NCBI GenBank assembly: GCA_036244855.1
Contig: BQKZ01006452.1
Location: 12,193-42,607, forward strand
DNA: 30,415 bases
DNA from: Temnopleurus reevesii
Lineage: Eukaryota; Echinodermata; Echinoidea; Temnopleuroida; Temnopleuridae
Direction of reading: 5' to 3'
The notes beneath the pieces were generated by a model, which was not told the DNA's origin, ran no database searches, and saw only the letters and a program-made list of their open reading frames with translations. Below are positions 20,576-29,597 of this stretch, piece after piece (within the stretch, counting starts at the first letter, position 1; every line of letters starts with the position of its first letter). The position numbers were made by a program, and so were the translations under genes.

Positions 20576-21203
20576 TTAAAGGGGTACTATTATGAAAATA
20601 CAAGTTGATCTGTATTGATGTATTATACCATTATCAATACCCTTTTCACTGAAAGAGAGTCCAAATGTGTTTCATATATTTTATAATATTTTTTCTTCAT
20701 TTTTATGTTGGCTTAGTTGGGAACACCCCTACAAATTTCTTTCAAATGTCAATCATGTTGTGACATCACAAGAGTCAAGTTTGTTCACCCTTCTAAATCA
20801 TGTTTCAGAGCTGGTTCTGTAAATAACAAAAGGAAATATGTAGATCAATGCAGGGATTTCAATTCAGGTGATTGCCCATGAAAGAGAATTGGAATGCGCA
20901 ATCACCTGAATTGAAATACCCGCATTGATCCACATATTTCCTTTTGTTATTTACAGAACCAGCTCTGAAACATGATTTAGAAAGGTGAACAAACTTGACT
21001 CTTGTGATGTCACAACATGATTGACATTTGAAAGAATTTTTAGGGGCGTTCGGACTTCCCAACTAAGCCAACATAAAAATGAAGAAAAAATATTATAAAA
21101 TATATGAAACATATTTGGGCCCTCTTTCACTGAAAAGGGTATTGATAATGGTATATTACATCAATACAGATCAATTTGTATTTTCATAATAGTGGACCTT
21201 TAA
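20576..21203. mobile_element. 628-bp near-complete palindromic TTAA element
   Basis: The two halves are inverted copies over about 300 bases each, from 'ttaaaggggtactattatg' at 20576 to 'cataatagtggacctttaa' at 21203. TTAA stands at both outer edges, and a short loop lies near 20875-20900 ('gattgcccatg...atgcgcaatc'). A few mismatches and small indels separate the arms. The apparent open frame at 20859-21062 is only one arm of the palindrome. A foldback MITE of piggyBac-like target preference is the best reading. Confidence 0.88.
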
Positions 21204-21478
21204 GAATGTACTTCTCCTCTTCAATACGGTGGATCTTGTTAAAATAAAATCTATGGGGACTATGGAAAGTACTTTGCTACACCAAAAATCTCATATCATA
21301 AAAACAAAAGATTACATAGAAGTTTGGCCACCAACGCTGCCTTATAAATCTGTCTCAATAATCTTGTTCTATCCGACATAATTAAAAGAGGGTTCCATTG
21401 TACTAACGTGAGAAAATTGAACCAGTAAACCTAAAATAGGTTTTATATTGCATGGACAGTTCAAGTTTGCAGATATTA

Positions 21479-21654
21479 CAGAAGAAACTTGGTATAAAGT
21501 GATCTGACATCACAAAATATCTGCTATTAAGAGATAATAAATCTGGTCCAAGCTCTATATAACTTCTTGTTTTTCAACTCTGCTATCAAGAGCTTACTGC
21601 TATAACAAGGTATTCTAATGGTTCCAAGTACCTCGTTAAACTGAGTTTCCACTG
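21479..21654. mobile_element. TA-flanked MITE, 176 bp (family A), abutting a stop codon
   Basis: Ends 'ctgagtttccactg' on the right, with a more diverged left end 'cagaagaaacttggtat'; TA at 21477-21478 and 21655-21656. The reverse complement aligns along its length with the element at 5115-5292 (shared 'ataccttgttatagca'-type words, 'agtttaacgaggt', 'ttggaacca'). Its TA duplication is only 3 bases from the TGA of the SWIM gene. Confidence 0.82.
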
Positions 21655-21659
21655 TATCA

Positions 21660-23028
21660 TCATGTCACTGATGATGATCCATCAACGTCAGCATCTGTAA
21701 CAGTCACTGTGATACCATGATGAGTGGACTCAATTATGAAGTTTCCTGGACCAACCTGATCAACCGTCTCAATGATGATTCCCTCCGTCGATAAGATCTC
21801 TTGGTGTCCAAGAACTGCATCTTCTGTAACAAATGTCAAGTTCCCCTGTAGATATTGCTGGCCCACTACTGTTCTTTGAGCTCCTTGGGTAGTATCATCC
21901 ACAACACTGAAGGGAAACACGTTACTGGTGTATGGACTGGAATGAAGGACGATAGCTTCAATGTTGTTATTCTTAATTTCCGTGGTTGCAGGGATGTCAT
22001 CTAATGCACTACTTTGGATGTCTGGGTTCAGGTCAATTTGCGAGGGACCCGCCAATCTGTTTCTGAATGTTTCTGTACTTTCATTGGTTTCTATTACATT
22101 GGGAGCTTCATGAGTGTTGATGGCAAGGCTGTTTCCAGCAGATAGGACATCAGAATTTGAAGTGACATTACTACCAGCAAGCTGATCTCCATCTGTGCTT
22201 CGAACATCTTCTGATGACTGAACAGATCTATGATCCTTCTCTGAAGTCACGTCTAGATTACTTTCTGATTCACTACAAGCAGGCTTTACTAATGTTTTCT
22301 TTTGCCTGACTCTAGTGGCAGCCTTGCGACCCGTTGCAACACCCCTTCTTCCTTGGTTTCTAACCCTCAGTGCTCTATGCACCAGTGTTTGAAGAGTTTT
22401 CAGCATGTCCTCAAGGAAACCTTCATCCTTCAGGTGCTGAACATGTGTCTCTAGTTTTCCCAGGAGGGCAATGTTCTTTTTGACAAGACGTTTGCATGTG
22501 ACTGTCCTACGCTTGGGTCTCATGGACTCTGATGCTGCTTCAGTTGGGGCCTTTTGTCCATTCTCATCGGTTTCCTCAGACACCCTTGTTACACTCCCCT
22601 CACACTTGTCCTCTGGATTCTCTTGAGGTGGACGCACAGAATCATTTGGAAGCAGAACATCCTCATCAAGGAGAAAGAGAGGATTGTCTTTGTACAATGC
22701 GCCCAGCTGGTCCCAGGACCATCCAGGAACATACTGGAAGATGGCACAGAAGTGGTTGCAGGGCAGGAACAGTTTCATCCAGCGGGAGCAGGTACAAGAA
22801 GGATACCTGTCTGCATCGCCAAAGAACACCTGATGCATCTGATTCCTAGCACCCTTGACGATGAAGCGTCCATTCTGACAGTCCTGGATGTTCTCTGGTA
22901 TGATGGTGGTTGTCATGTTCTTCTGAACATGCTCTACGATGAAACGAGGTTTACTGTGAAGGAAAGTAGGGACTTCAGAACTGTACTTCAGATAACTGCT
23001 GGAATAACGAGTGTTAAACTCAACATAC
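21660..23028 (-). CDS. SWIM gene exon h (SWIM finger and tail, stop)
   Basis: Acceptor 'cttttaatttgcag' above 23028; the 1369-base last exon runs to TGA at 21662-21660. The SWIM finger is CTCSRWMKLFLPCNH. After it come PGWSWDQL, an acidic stretch, KRRTVTCKRLVKKN, a helix-prone KLETHVQHLKDEG...MLKTLQTLVHRAL, a basic GRRGVATGRKAATRVRQKK and about 180 Ser/Thr/Asp/Glu-rich residues with repeated I/V-T patterns at the end. The frame stays open 47 bases above the acceptor by chance. Confidence 0.92.
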
Positions 23029-26000
23029 CTGCAAATTAAAAGAGTTAAAATAAAAGAGGATTTGGCATTGTTCATATATGGTTATGATAAACTAAAATAC
23101 TGTACTATTGTAGAAATTATTATTTCTAAAAAGCTATCAATCGTGTTATGTTTGTCTGGATCTAGCTATTTTATTCTGTTTGGAAGGATTTTACAATCAG
23201 AATACAACTGACCTTATGTAAGCTGTAATCTTTAACGCTGTCCATTACATGTAAACAAACTCTAAATAATATGATAACTTAATATTATAATACAGTGTAC
23301 AGAAATTTTGACAAGACTTACCTTCTATATTCTGCTGGGAAGCATTTTGTGTAGAGGATGGTGATGATTTCACTCAGACTGCAGTCTTTATTTTCACTCA
23401 CGTACGCATGGTTGAACACATCAGTCTGTTGCTTCAGGCCATTCACAGCATACAGGGCAACTCGTAATCTCTCATTCTGGTAGACCAGTGCCCATCTCTG
23501 TCGTAACAGGTACAAGAAAACAACTTACTTTTAATATCTTTCAAATGAAAAAAATATATATATATCTAACAGACAATACAACTGACCCCACCCTTATTCT
23601 TTTCAAACTCTAACTGTACACCACCTACATGTACTTCTTTCTTTGTCCAACATTTTCTTCTATGGTTCTAGTTTACCAAACTACACATAACCTACCTTCA
23701 TACAAGACAACCAGAACATGTTGAACCACTGAGCTACTGCTTCATTCTCCTTCCATACAGCCATCATCCTCAGACCCTTCAAACCACACTCCAGCTCTCT
23801 ATCTGTGGTTGCCATGGTAATCCTTCGCATTGTCTTGATGATGCGTGCCTTCACAAAGCTGTCTGATATTCCAGATGAGTCTCTCAGCCAATCCTGACAT
23901 AGCACCTCACAGCGATGATAGGCAAACAATGCTGTACATCCTGTAACAGACAGTAAAACCTCATGTCATTTGGTGCTTTATTTCATAAATAGTGAAAAAT
24001 ATGTCTTATAATGTGTTGTTCAAAATCAACTGCAAATCAACTGCAAAGTTACAAATTGCAACACGCATTTTCATTCACGCACAGTATACGCATTTAACAA
24101 GAGCACATGAAACAATGATTTTGATTGGTATGTTCTGATCAACTGCAACTTGCGATCAATTACAACTTTTGAACAGCACCCCCTATAACAGATAAAGCAT
24201 AAGTGCTCGACATTCCTTATATCAAATTCAAAATTTCTTTCATTTTGACTTTAATTCCATGATTCATGCAAGAAAAACAAATAAAGCTGATCCAAAGCCT
24301 AGTATTCAAGTATTTAACCCTAATCATTTAGGGTGGGGAGGCAGGGATTCCGGCTCCTTCCCCTTCAATTTGAGCAGAGCCCTGTTAAAAGATTCAGTCT
24401 AAATGGGATTAAAAAATTAGGTTTTGACACATCGAAGTTAGCAGGGTGTTCCTTGACAAACTGGCTAGCTTCTGTCTAATAGATTGACTCCCCAGGGTAT
24501 ACAAAAACACATGTTCATCACCAAACCAGGAACCTTGCTAAAATCAGAGCGAGCACCTAAACAAACTTGCAGGGCTGATTAATACTACTTCTAATTGCAG
24601 GCTTCCAACTACCGGTAATATCTCTAATTAGTGAGGTCAAATGAGCATCAACAAACCTGGAAACACCATCTCAGTAGCTTCTATCTCTGGATCAAAGTAA
24701 TCTACCACAAATCCTTCAGGTTTCCACGCTGGGTTCCAACGTCTGAACACTTTCAAAGCCTCTGCGATGTCTTCCGCTGTGTCGCTATGTGAGACAAACA
24801 TCCCAACCACCGTGTAGCCCATGTTGGTCCTAACAGAGAGGAGGAAGAGAGGTAGAGAGTAGCCAGCACTCCGGTAGACGGCATTGAGGACGGTGAACGA
24901 GTTGCCATACTTGTTGAGGAGACGACTTTGCCAGTGTGTCTGGCAACAGAAGAGAAACTTGTCCTGGTCAAAACCTAAATGGAGATGGTAGAGGCAAGTC
25001 ATTGGCAATTACATGTACATCAAAAAGCTGATAAACTTGTCTATTGATCATGCATTAAAACAATAATATCATCTAGATTGATAAATTTCTCAGATCACTT
25101 GCTAAAGATATATCTGTGAGTGTCAATGGCTAGGTTCTCACACCTTCCTCAGAACCAATGTTACATGTAGTTCCCGAATTTGCGAACACTTGAGGTTTGA
25201 GTTGCCAATTTAGCAATCACTGATTTGTAAATGTCAGATGGCTATTTTCCCCTCTCAGTTCATGATGTTGGTGGTCTTCTTGATCTAAATCACTTCCCAA
25301 ATTCTCCCAGCCCAGCTCTCTGACATCTACAAATCAATGAACGTTAATTCGGCAACTAAAGGCGATCACAAAATCAGGAACCAACATTAGTTTGTGACAG
25401 TCTGATGAAGATGCCATAATCGAGTCAACATATCTGTCTTGGGTCAATCTTTTTGATGTGAACATCATCAATCATGTTATTTCTCTTCCATTCCTTCTCT
25501 GAGTCTCTCTCCAATTTAACGCTCCTTTATTTTCCTCATAAAGCTCCATTATCTGTTTTTGCAGTTTCATTGAATTGAGGTCCTCCAAAATGCCAGGAGG
25601 TTGATTTTCAGGAGTTTGCTAGAGATCCTCCAATAAATGAGGAGAATGATTAATAGATCACCTCTGAATTCCAAAAGTAAAGGCCTGATTTTTTATATTC
25701 ATAGGACACATTCCTGTCAGCATTAATGGATTGCTCTCACAATTTCAGGTATAATATGCCTTATGAGAAGTACCAAAATGTCTCCAAAAACAGTCTTTCA
25801 TAAAATTCTTAGATGTTCATCTTAACTACAAAAAGAATACGTAATGTCATAGGAGGTGTTCAAAAGTTGCAATCGATCGCAAGTTGCAGTTGATCGGAAC
25901 GCGCCAATCGAAATTGTTGTTTCATGCACATCTTGTTAAATGCCCATACCATGCACGAATGGAAATATGCAAAACAAATTGCAGCTGATTTGCGATAGAT

Positions 26001-29000
26001 TTTGAACAACACCCAAATAGATTCTTTGTCACGTTATTATGTAGTTGAATATAGGTGCCGGATGAAAGGTTATCCAAAGATTCTGGTGGATCCAGGTGTA
26101 ATGGAAAATACATTAGCCACTTTGAGGATTCTTCTCAGGTCTCAACTGTCAAACATTTCAAATATTTGAGTTGTAATATTTGATTTCCTTCTATCAAGGA
26201 TTAGGCTAGTCTGCCTTGTACTTCACATGTGTGCATTTTTTTTTGCAAAACCTAGTAACATGGCATTCCTTATCGGGCATCAAAGGAGCAACAATTTAGG
26301 AATATGAATTTAGATTGTCAAGTGTGATATTGCAATACAAATTTGCAAAATAATGATCCTATAATGGGACAACTCTTTGGATATTAATTTCGCTTGCTGT
26401 TTAGATGTAAAAAAACAGAAAGCCCCCCCCCCTCCCAACCTCAAAGAACCTGATAGAAGTTTATACAAACGCACCTGGACGCAGTGGCCTGAACTCAAAG
26501 GAATCCCTGTGTTCCTGTTTCCATTGAGAGACCAGCATAGAGACATTGTGTTGATCAACCTTCGTATGAACCTCCTTCTTGGCTTTCTGCACCTCATTAT
26601 GAATATCAAGATCAGTCGGATAGTAGCGTCTTCTTGTCCTCTCGGGCTGCTCTGATGAATGAAAGAGGGCACTCTGTACGTAGTCCTCCAAGTGTTTCCG
26701 TACCTCACACACCTTGTAGATGCCCTTTGATGTAAGTTCAGATATCTTGTGGAGGATCCGTGGATCTAATGCTTCTCGCAGCCCTGCAGCCTGAAAAAGG
26801 TACATTATACCAAAGGACGTTAGAATGACTTTGTGTGCCCCATTCCTCGATATTGTCTATGTTATTTCCTTCTTTCTAAGTTGGATTAATTATCTGTAAC
26901 AAATCCTAACATTAACAACTCAAACTTTATAAATTGTATCAGGATATTTTGGGAATTAACATAATGAACAACTCTAGAACTTTACAAGGAAATAGCTCAC
27001 ACCGTTAAAAAATGACACTTGATGCCAAACAAAGTACAATTTATTTGGCTTACAGTACTTCCCCCTGAAAAAAACTTCCTTTTTCATTGATCATCAGTTG
27101 ATCCAATAAATTGTAATAATATGAACAATCGTGAAGAGGAAAATGAAATCATCCTAAAAACAAAACTGTTTTATTTCATTCAAGTTTCCATGGTTAATGC
27201 CATTGAAGACTGGTTATAAAATCTGAATATATGGATCAGTTTCCTCTACTTTAACAACATCAAGATCTATCTAGCAAGCACGGTATTCAAGCGCATCAAC
27301 AAAGTTGGAGATGGGCACCAAATTTTGAAAGCCAAACATCTGATATAAGTCGTTTCTGATACTATTATAAAATTTTCATGATACAATCCATTTTTTTATG
27401 CTCAAAGATAATTGTTCAACTCCTAATTCATTAGGAACACTGGACACTGATGTAGGATCTATAGGTCTCACTATGTTATTAACAGGATGTCCTTCATGCA
27501 TTGAGATGGATGGTAAGCTGATGTAGAACACAGTCTCTGTGGTTATAGAGCTAGCATCAGTCTTGTATTGCTCTCTCAGTTGTCTCTTCACTACAAGCTT
27601 GGAGTGACCCGTAGGTTCTAAACCTTGAAACTGTCAAGAAAATCAGTCAGAATAGTATAATGAATAAACATTCATATAATGAAATCAACTCTAATAAGAT
27701 GTTTGACATGTATGGAGAAGATTACATAATGTTAATTACAAATGAATCCTTCCAATGAATCGGTGAGCTTACTTGTGAAAAAAGAAGAACAAGAAGCAGA
27801 GAGTGTGAAAGTTTGAGAACGATTGTGTCATCTATTCAAGAGTTAAGTATATTTATACAGTTGAAGCAGCTCATATTGATTCTTAAATTGGCAATTGCTT
27901 TTTTTATTTCGTCAGCACTTGTGATGTAGCTATGGACGATTAACCACTCATTTTTCACTGAATTTTCAAACTTTCTTCATTTATAAGAAAAGATTTTCTT
28001 CTAATTTGTATGATCTGGCCTAATCCAATTCTTTTGATTCCACATGTGCGTTTTCAACAATTCAATAGAATAAATGGAAAGCTCCATTATGAATAAACAG
28101 ATGATGGCCAAGTTGCCAGCTAAGGGTTCCTCAGAGAAGAGATTTAGTTAAACCTAATCATTTTGTCTATGTTCAATTGATTCTCTTGGATGGGTCCTGA
28201 CAAATCAACAAAAATTATAATGTGTTACTTTACAAACATTTTTATTAATAACAATAATAATAGATGCAATTTATATAGCGCACGTATCCAATCTGCTGAG
28301 TGCTCAAGGCGCTTTACATTATTATTACCCTGGCTTTAGCCCGGCAGCCATTCACGGCGCACTTGGCATTTCAAAGAATAAATATTCCTGCCAGGTACCC
28401 ATTCACCTCATGAAAAGGGGAGATAGATAATGCTCTGACCCTCTGCCTCCCCCCCCCCCCCATTCCAGACACACAAGATCTGGCCAATTCATACCTTGAC
28501 TCTGAGGTCTGTTAGTCTGATGACCTGCAAACCTACACAGTGACAGAACAATAAAAAATACCCCCTACCCTTCCCTCCACCTCTTTCAGTTACAGGCCTG
28601 TCATGTCTGGCCAATGCATACCTTGACTCTATGATCTGTTAGCCAGAGGACTTGCACAACATACACGCTGGCAGGACAATCAACTTTCTTGGTGTCTTGT
28701 ACAAGTCTCCTCTTCTTCTTTGGAGTGCTTTCTTGGTTGCTTGTATTACTAGACTGCACCAGTGCCTATATGGGTGATAACAAGTGTATGTCTCAATACG
28801 AGATCAACAATTTAAGAATGATTGGTTCAATAAAACTTCTCTGTCCACTTGAATCAATTCATAGCAGATATCAAATCAATTTCCATGACCCTCTTCTGTC
28901 AATTCGGACATAACTTAAAAAGCTTACTAAGCGATGTAAACAAAGAAAAATGAAAGTCTACTCACAATGCAAATATGTGCGAGTCAGAGTTTTGTAAAAT

Positions 29001-29597
29001 ACTCACTGAATAAAAATCTTCATAGCAAGCTCTTGTACATTTATAGGAGAGAAGAATATTTGATGATTATCAACTCACCAAGTATTCTAATTTGCTATAG
29101 ATGTTCAAGAGTTTGCTACGAAGATTTTTATTCAGTGTCAATGAGTCATTTCACGAAAGGTGATAGTCAGTATTTTCTATTATGCGATTCTGTTTACATT
29201 TAATAAGAGTGTTGCACAAAAGTTGCAATTAATCGTCAATCAGATGCTAATCAATCACAAAAAGAAGGTACAAACATGTATGCATGACATTAATTTACCA
29301 TTGCTAATCAAATGCAACTTACAATTTATTTCAACCTTCAAGCAACACTTCATTACTTAAAGAATTGTCTGAAACAGCTCAAGTTTGAAAACATCACCAA
29401 AATCTGAAAATGTCCCTACAATGGCATTACCTTTCTCTTAGCCTTTGTCCTTTCATTCCTATCCTTTCCTTGATGGCAAATGAGAACATGACGATGAATG
29501 TAGAAGAATGGCACACCATCACACTCAATCTTAGGAGACTGACCACCGTAATCTAGACGCCATCTTAGGAATGACTTGCTGGGATCAGGAATGTGTT
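21660..29597 (-). CDS. ZSWIM1/ZSWIM3-like SWIM zinc-finger protein, eight coding exons seen (5' incomplete)
   Basis: Exons in transcript order: 29597-29431, 28765-28622, 27630-27472, 26790-26475, 24974-24657, 23940-23696, 23497-23322, 23028-21660. They join in frame to 963 residues (numbered from the first whole codon). Residues about 1-156 resemble the ZSWIM3/FAR1-type N-terminal module, with VPFFYIH...CHQGK, a basic PKKKRR at 70-75 and a CPASVYV strand. Residues about 262-400 form an RNase H-like domain of MULE-transposase ancestry (KYGN...LNAVYRSAGYSLPLFLL, NPAWKP, VVDYFDPEIEA...VFPG). The SWIM finger has C586, C588, C598, H600. A basic helical stretch follows, then a Ser/Thr/acidic tail ending DGSSSVT. 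It is probably nuclear and DNA-associated; that is inferred from family features. The usual first catalytic Asp is Asn292. ZSWIM3 versus a lineage-specific SWIM/MULE family cannot be settled without a tree. Confidence 0.85.
23322..23497 (-). CDS. SWIM gene exon g
   Basis: Acceptor 'cctgttacgacag' above 23497, donor GTAAGT below 23322; 58 codons plus two bases: RWALVYQNERLRVALYAVNG...LSEIITILY...FPAEYRR. In family members this region follows the transposase core and leads to the SWIM finger. Confidence 0.83.
23696..23940 (-). CDS. SWIM gene exon f
   Basis: Acceptor 'actgtctgttacag' above 23940, donor GTAGGT below 23696; 245 bases. CTALFAYHRCEVLCQDWLRD is the degenerate form of the family's C-x-FH-x-x-x-x-W motif after VFPG. 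Most of the rest is helical (ITMATTDRELECGLKGLRMM, WFNMFWLSCMK). Confidence 0.85.
24013..24180. mobile_element. Palindromic MITE, family B, copy 1
   Basis: Starts 'gtgttgttcaaaatcaactg' and ends 'caattacaacttttgaacag' with caccc; the arms are inverted copies rich in 'gcaacttgcgatcaa'. 168 bp, in the intron between exons f and e. No clear target-site duplication. Shares its ends with the elements at 25855 and 29209. Confidence 0.78.
24657..24974 (-). CDS. SWIM gene exon e (RNase H-like domain)
   Basis: Acceptor 'catctccatttag' above 24974, donor GTTTGT below 24657; 318 bases. Encodes FDQDKFLFCCQTHWQSRLLN, KYGNSFTVLNAVYRSAGYSL, NMGYTVVGMFV, AEDIAEALKVFRRWNPAWKP and VVDYFDPEIEATEMVFP. These are the ordered motifs of MULE-type DDE domains in SWIM proteins, with Asn292 where LDATY usually has Asp; Asp353 is kept. 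Confidence 0.88.
25158..25394. repeat. Foldback element, about 235 bp
   Basis: The arm 'gttgccaatttagcaatcac' with tgatttgtaaatgtcag pairs with 'ctgacatctacaaatcaatg' with aacgttaattcggcaac; outer parts 'ccaatgtta' and 'caacattag' also pair. Non-coding, in the intron between exons e and d. Confidence 0.65.
25855..26014. mobile_element. Palindromic MITE, family B, copy 2
   Basis: Starts 'ggtgttcaaaagttgcaatc' and ends 'cgatagattttgaacaacac' with cc; 160 bp. Its reverse complement matches copy 1 in end sequence and in the interior 'tgtttcatg(c/t)' word. Lies in the intron between exons e and d. Confidence 0.78.
26475..26790 (-). CDS. SWIM gene exon d
   Basis: Acceptor 'tacctttttcag' above 26790, donor GTGCGT below 26475; 105 codons plus one base. 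Encodes AAGLREALDPRILHKISELT...KGIYKVCEVRKHLEDYV and a basic/polar helix region ending FRPLRPG, the helical linker before the transposase-like core. Confidence 0.83.
26791..27471 (-). other. SWIM gene intron between exons c and d
   Basis: About 0.7 kb, AT-rich; GT-AG bounded. No element or gene recognised. Confidence 0.75.
27472..27630 (-). CDS. SWIM gene exon c
   Basis: Acceptor 'ttttcttgacag' above 27630, donor GTGAGA below 27472; 53 codons, phase 0 both sides: FQGLEPTGHSKLVVKRQ...TVFYISLPSISMHEGHPVNNI. The FYISLP...H...H pattern is typical of the strand before the linker to the RNase H-like domain in this family. The frame would read on past the donor for 33 codons, but splicing to exon d fits the family. 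Confidence 0.75.
27631..28234 (-). other. Proximal part of the SWIM gene intron between exons b and c
   Basis: 0.6 kb of AT-rich DNA without recognisable content; the remainder of the intron holds the SINE fragment and the decayed exon copy. Confidence 0.7.
28235..28420 (-). mobile_element. SINE fragment, minus orientation, 5'-truncated
   Basis: On the - strand it reads 'gaggtgaatgggtacctgg', then 'gctaaagccagggtaataat', then 'gcgctatataaattgc' and an (att)n tail, matching the body and tail of the 7775-8072 SINE. No A or B box is present. Confidence 0.75.
28452..28560 (-). pseudogene. Decayed partial copy of SWIM gene exon b and its donor
   Basis: The 58 bases 28495-28552 align with 28622-28680 of exon b, and similarity continues into the intron (ctggccaattcatac against ctggccaatgcatac). 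The copy lacks one base, which shifts the frame, and already has an in-frame TAG (C-S-V-T-V-stop) in the exon's frame. The donor is still GTATGA. A C-rich tract precedes the copy. A tandem partial duplication in decay. Confidence 0.78.
28622..28765 (-). CDS. SWIM gene exon b (basic motif)
   Basis: Acceptor 'cacccatatag' above 28765, donor GTATGC below 28622; 48 codons, phase 0 on both sides. Encodes a polar linker with PKKKRR (possible nuclear signal) and KKVDCPASVYVVQVLWLTD, the Cys-containing strand of the N-terminal module. Its 3' part has a decayed copy at 28495-28552. Confidence 0.8.
29209..29348. mobile_element. Palindromic MITE, family B, copy 3 (diverged)
   Basis: 'gtgttgcacaaaagttgcaa' at the left and 'caaccttcaagcaacac' at the right, with the inner pair 'aagttgcaatt'/'aatgcaactt'. 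140 bp, in the intron between exons b and a. More diverged than copies 1 and 2. Confidence 0.6.
29431..29597 (-). CDS. SWIM gene exon a (most upstream secure exon)
   Basis: Reverse-complement acceptor 'ttctgtttcag' above 29597; donor GTAATG below 29431. Two bases complete a codon, then 55 codons: HIPDPSKSFLRWRLDYGG...VPFFYIHRHVLICHQGK, matching the ZSWIM3 N-terminal pattern. An alternative start exists: the frame stays open through the acceptor to an ATG at 29616 (MVNSVSEHIP), so an unspliced first exon is possible. Confidence 0.8.

Noticed and set aside
20859..21062. 67-codon - strand open frame
   Set aside because: It is one arm of the 628-bp palindrome and has no protein resemblance.
22532..23039. 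Open frames of 105 and 161 codons on the + strand
   Set aside because: They lie antisense to the SWIM-finger exon, whose - strand frame has clear family motifs; the + frames show no recognisable features and reflect the coding strand's composition.
24753..24971. 72-codon Ser/Thr-rich - strand frame
   Set aside because: A shifted-frame shadow of exon e.
26310..26708. 132-codon - strand frame and 92-codon + strand frame over exon d
   Set aside because: Both overlap exon d in other frames; the exon d frame continues the family protein in phase, these do not.
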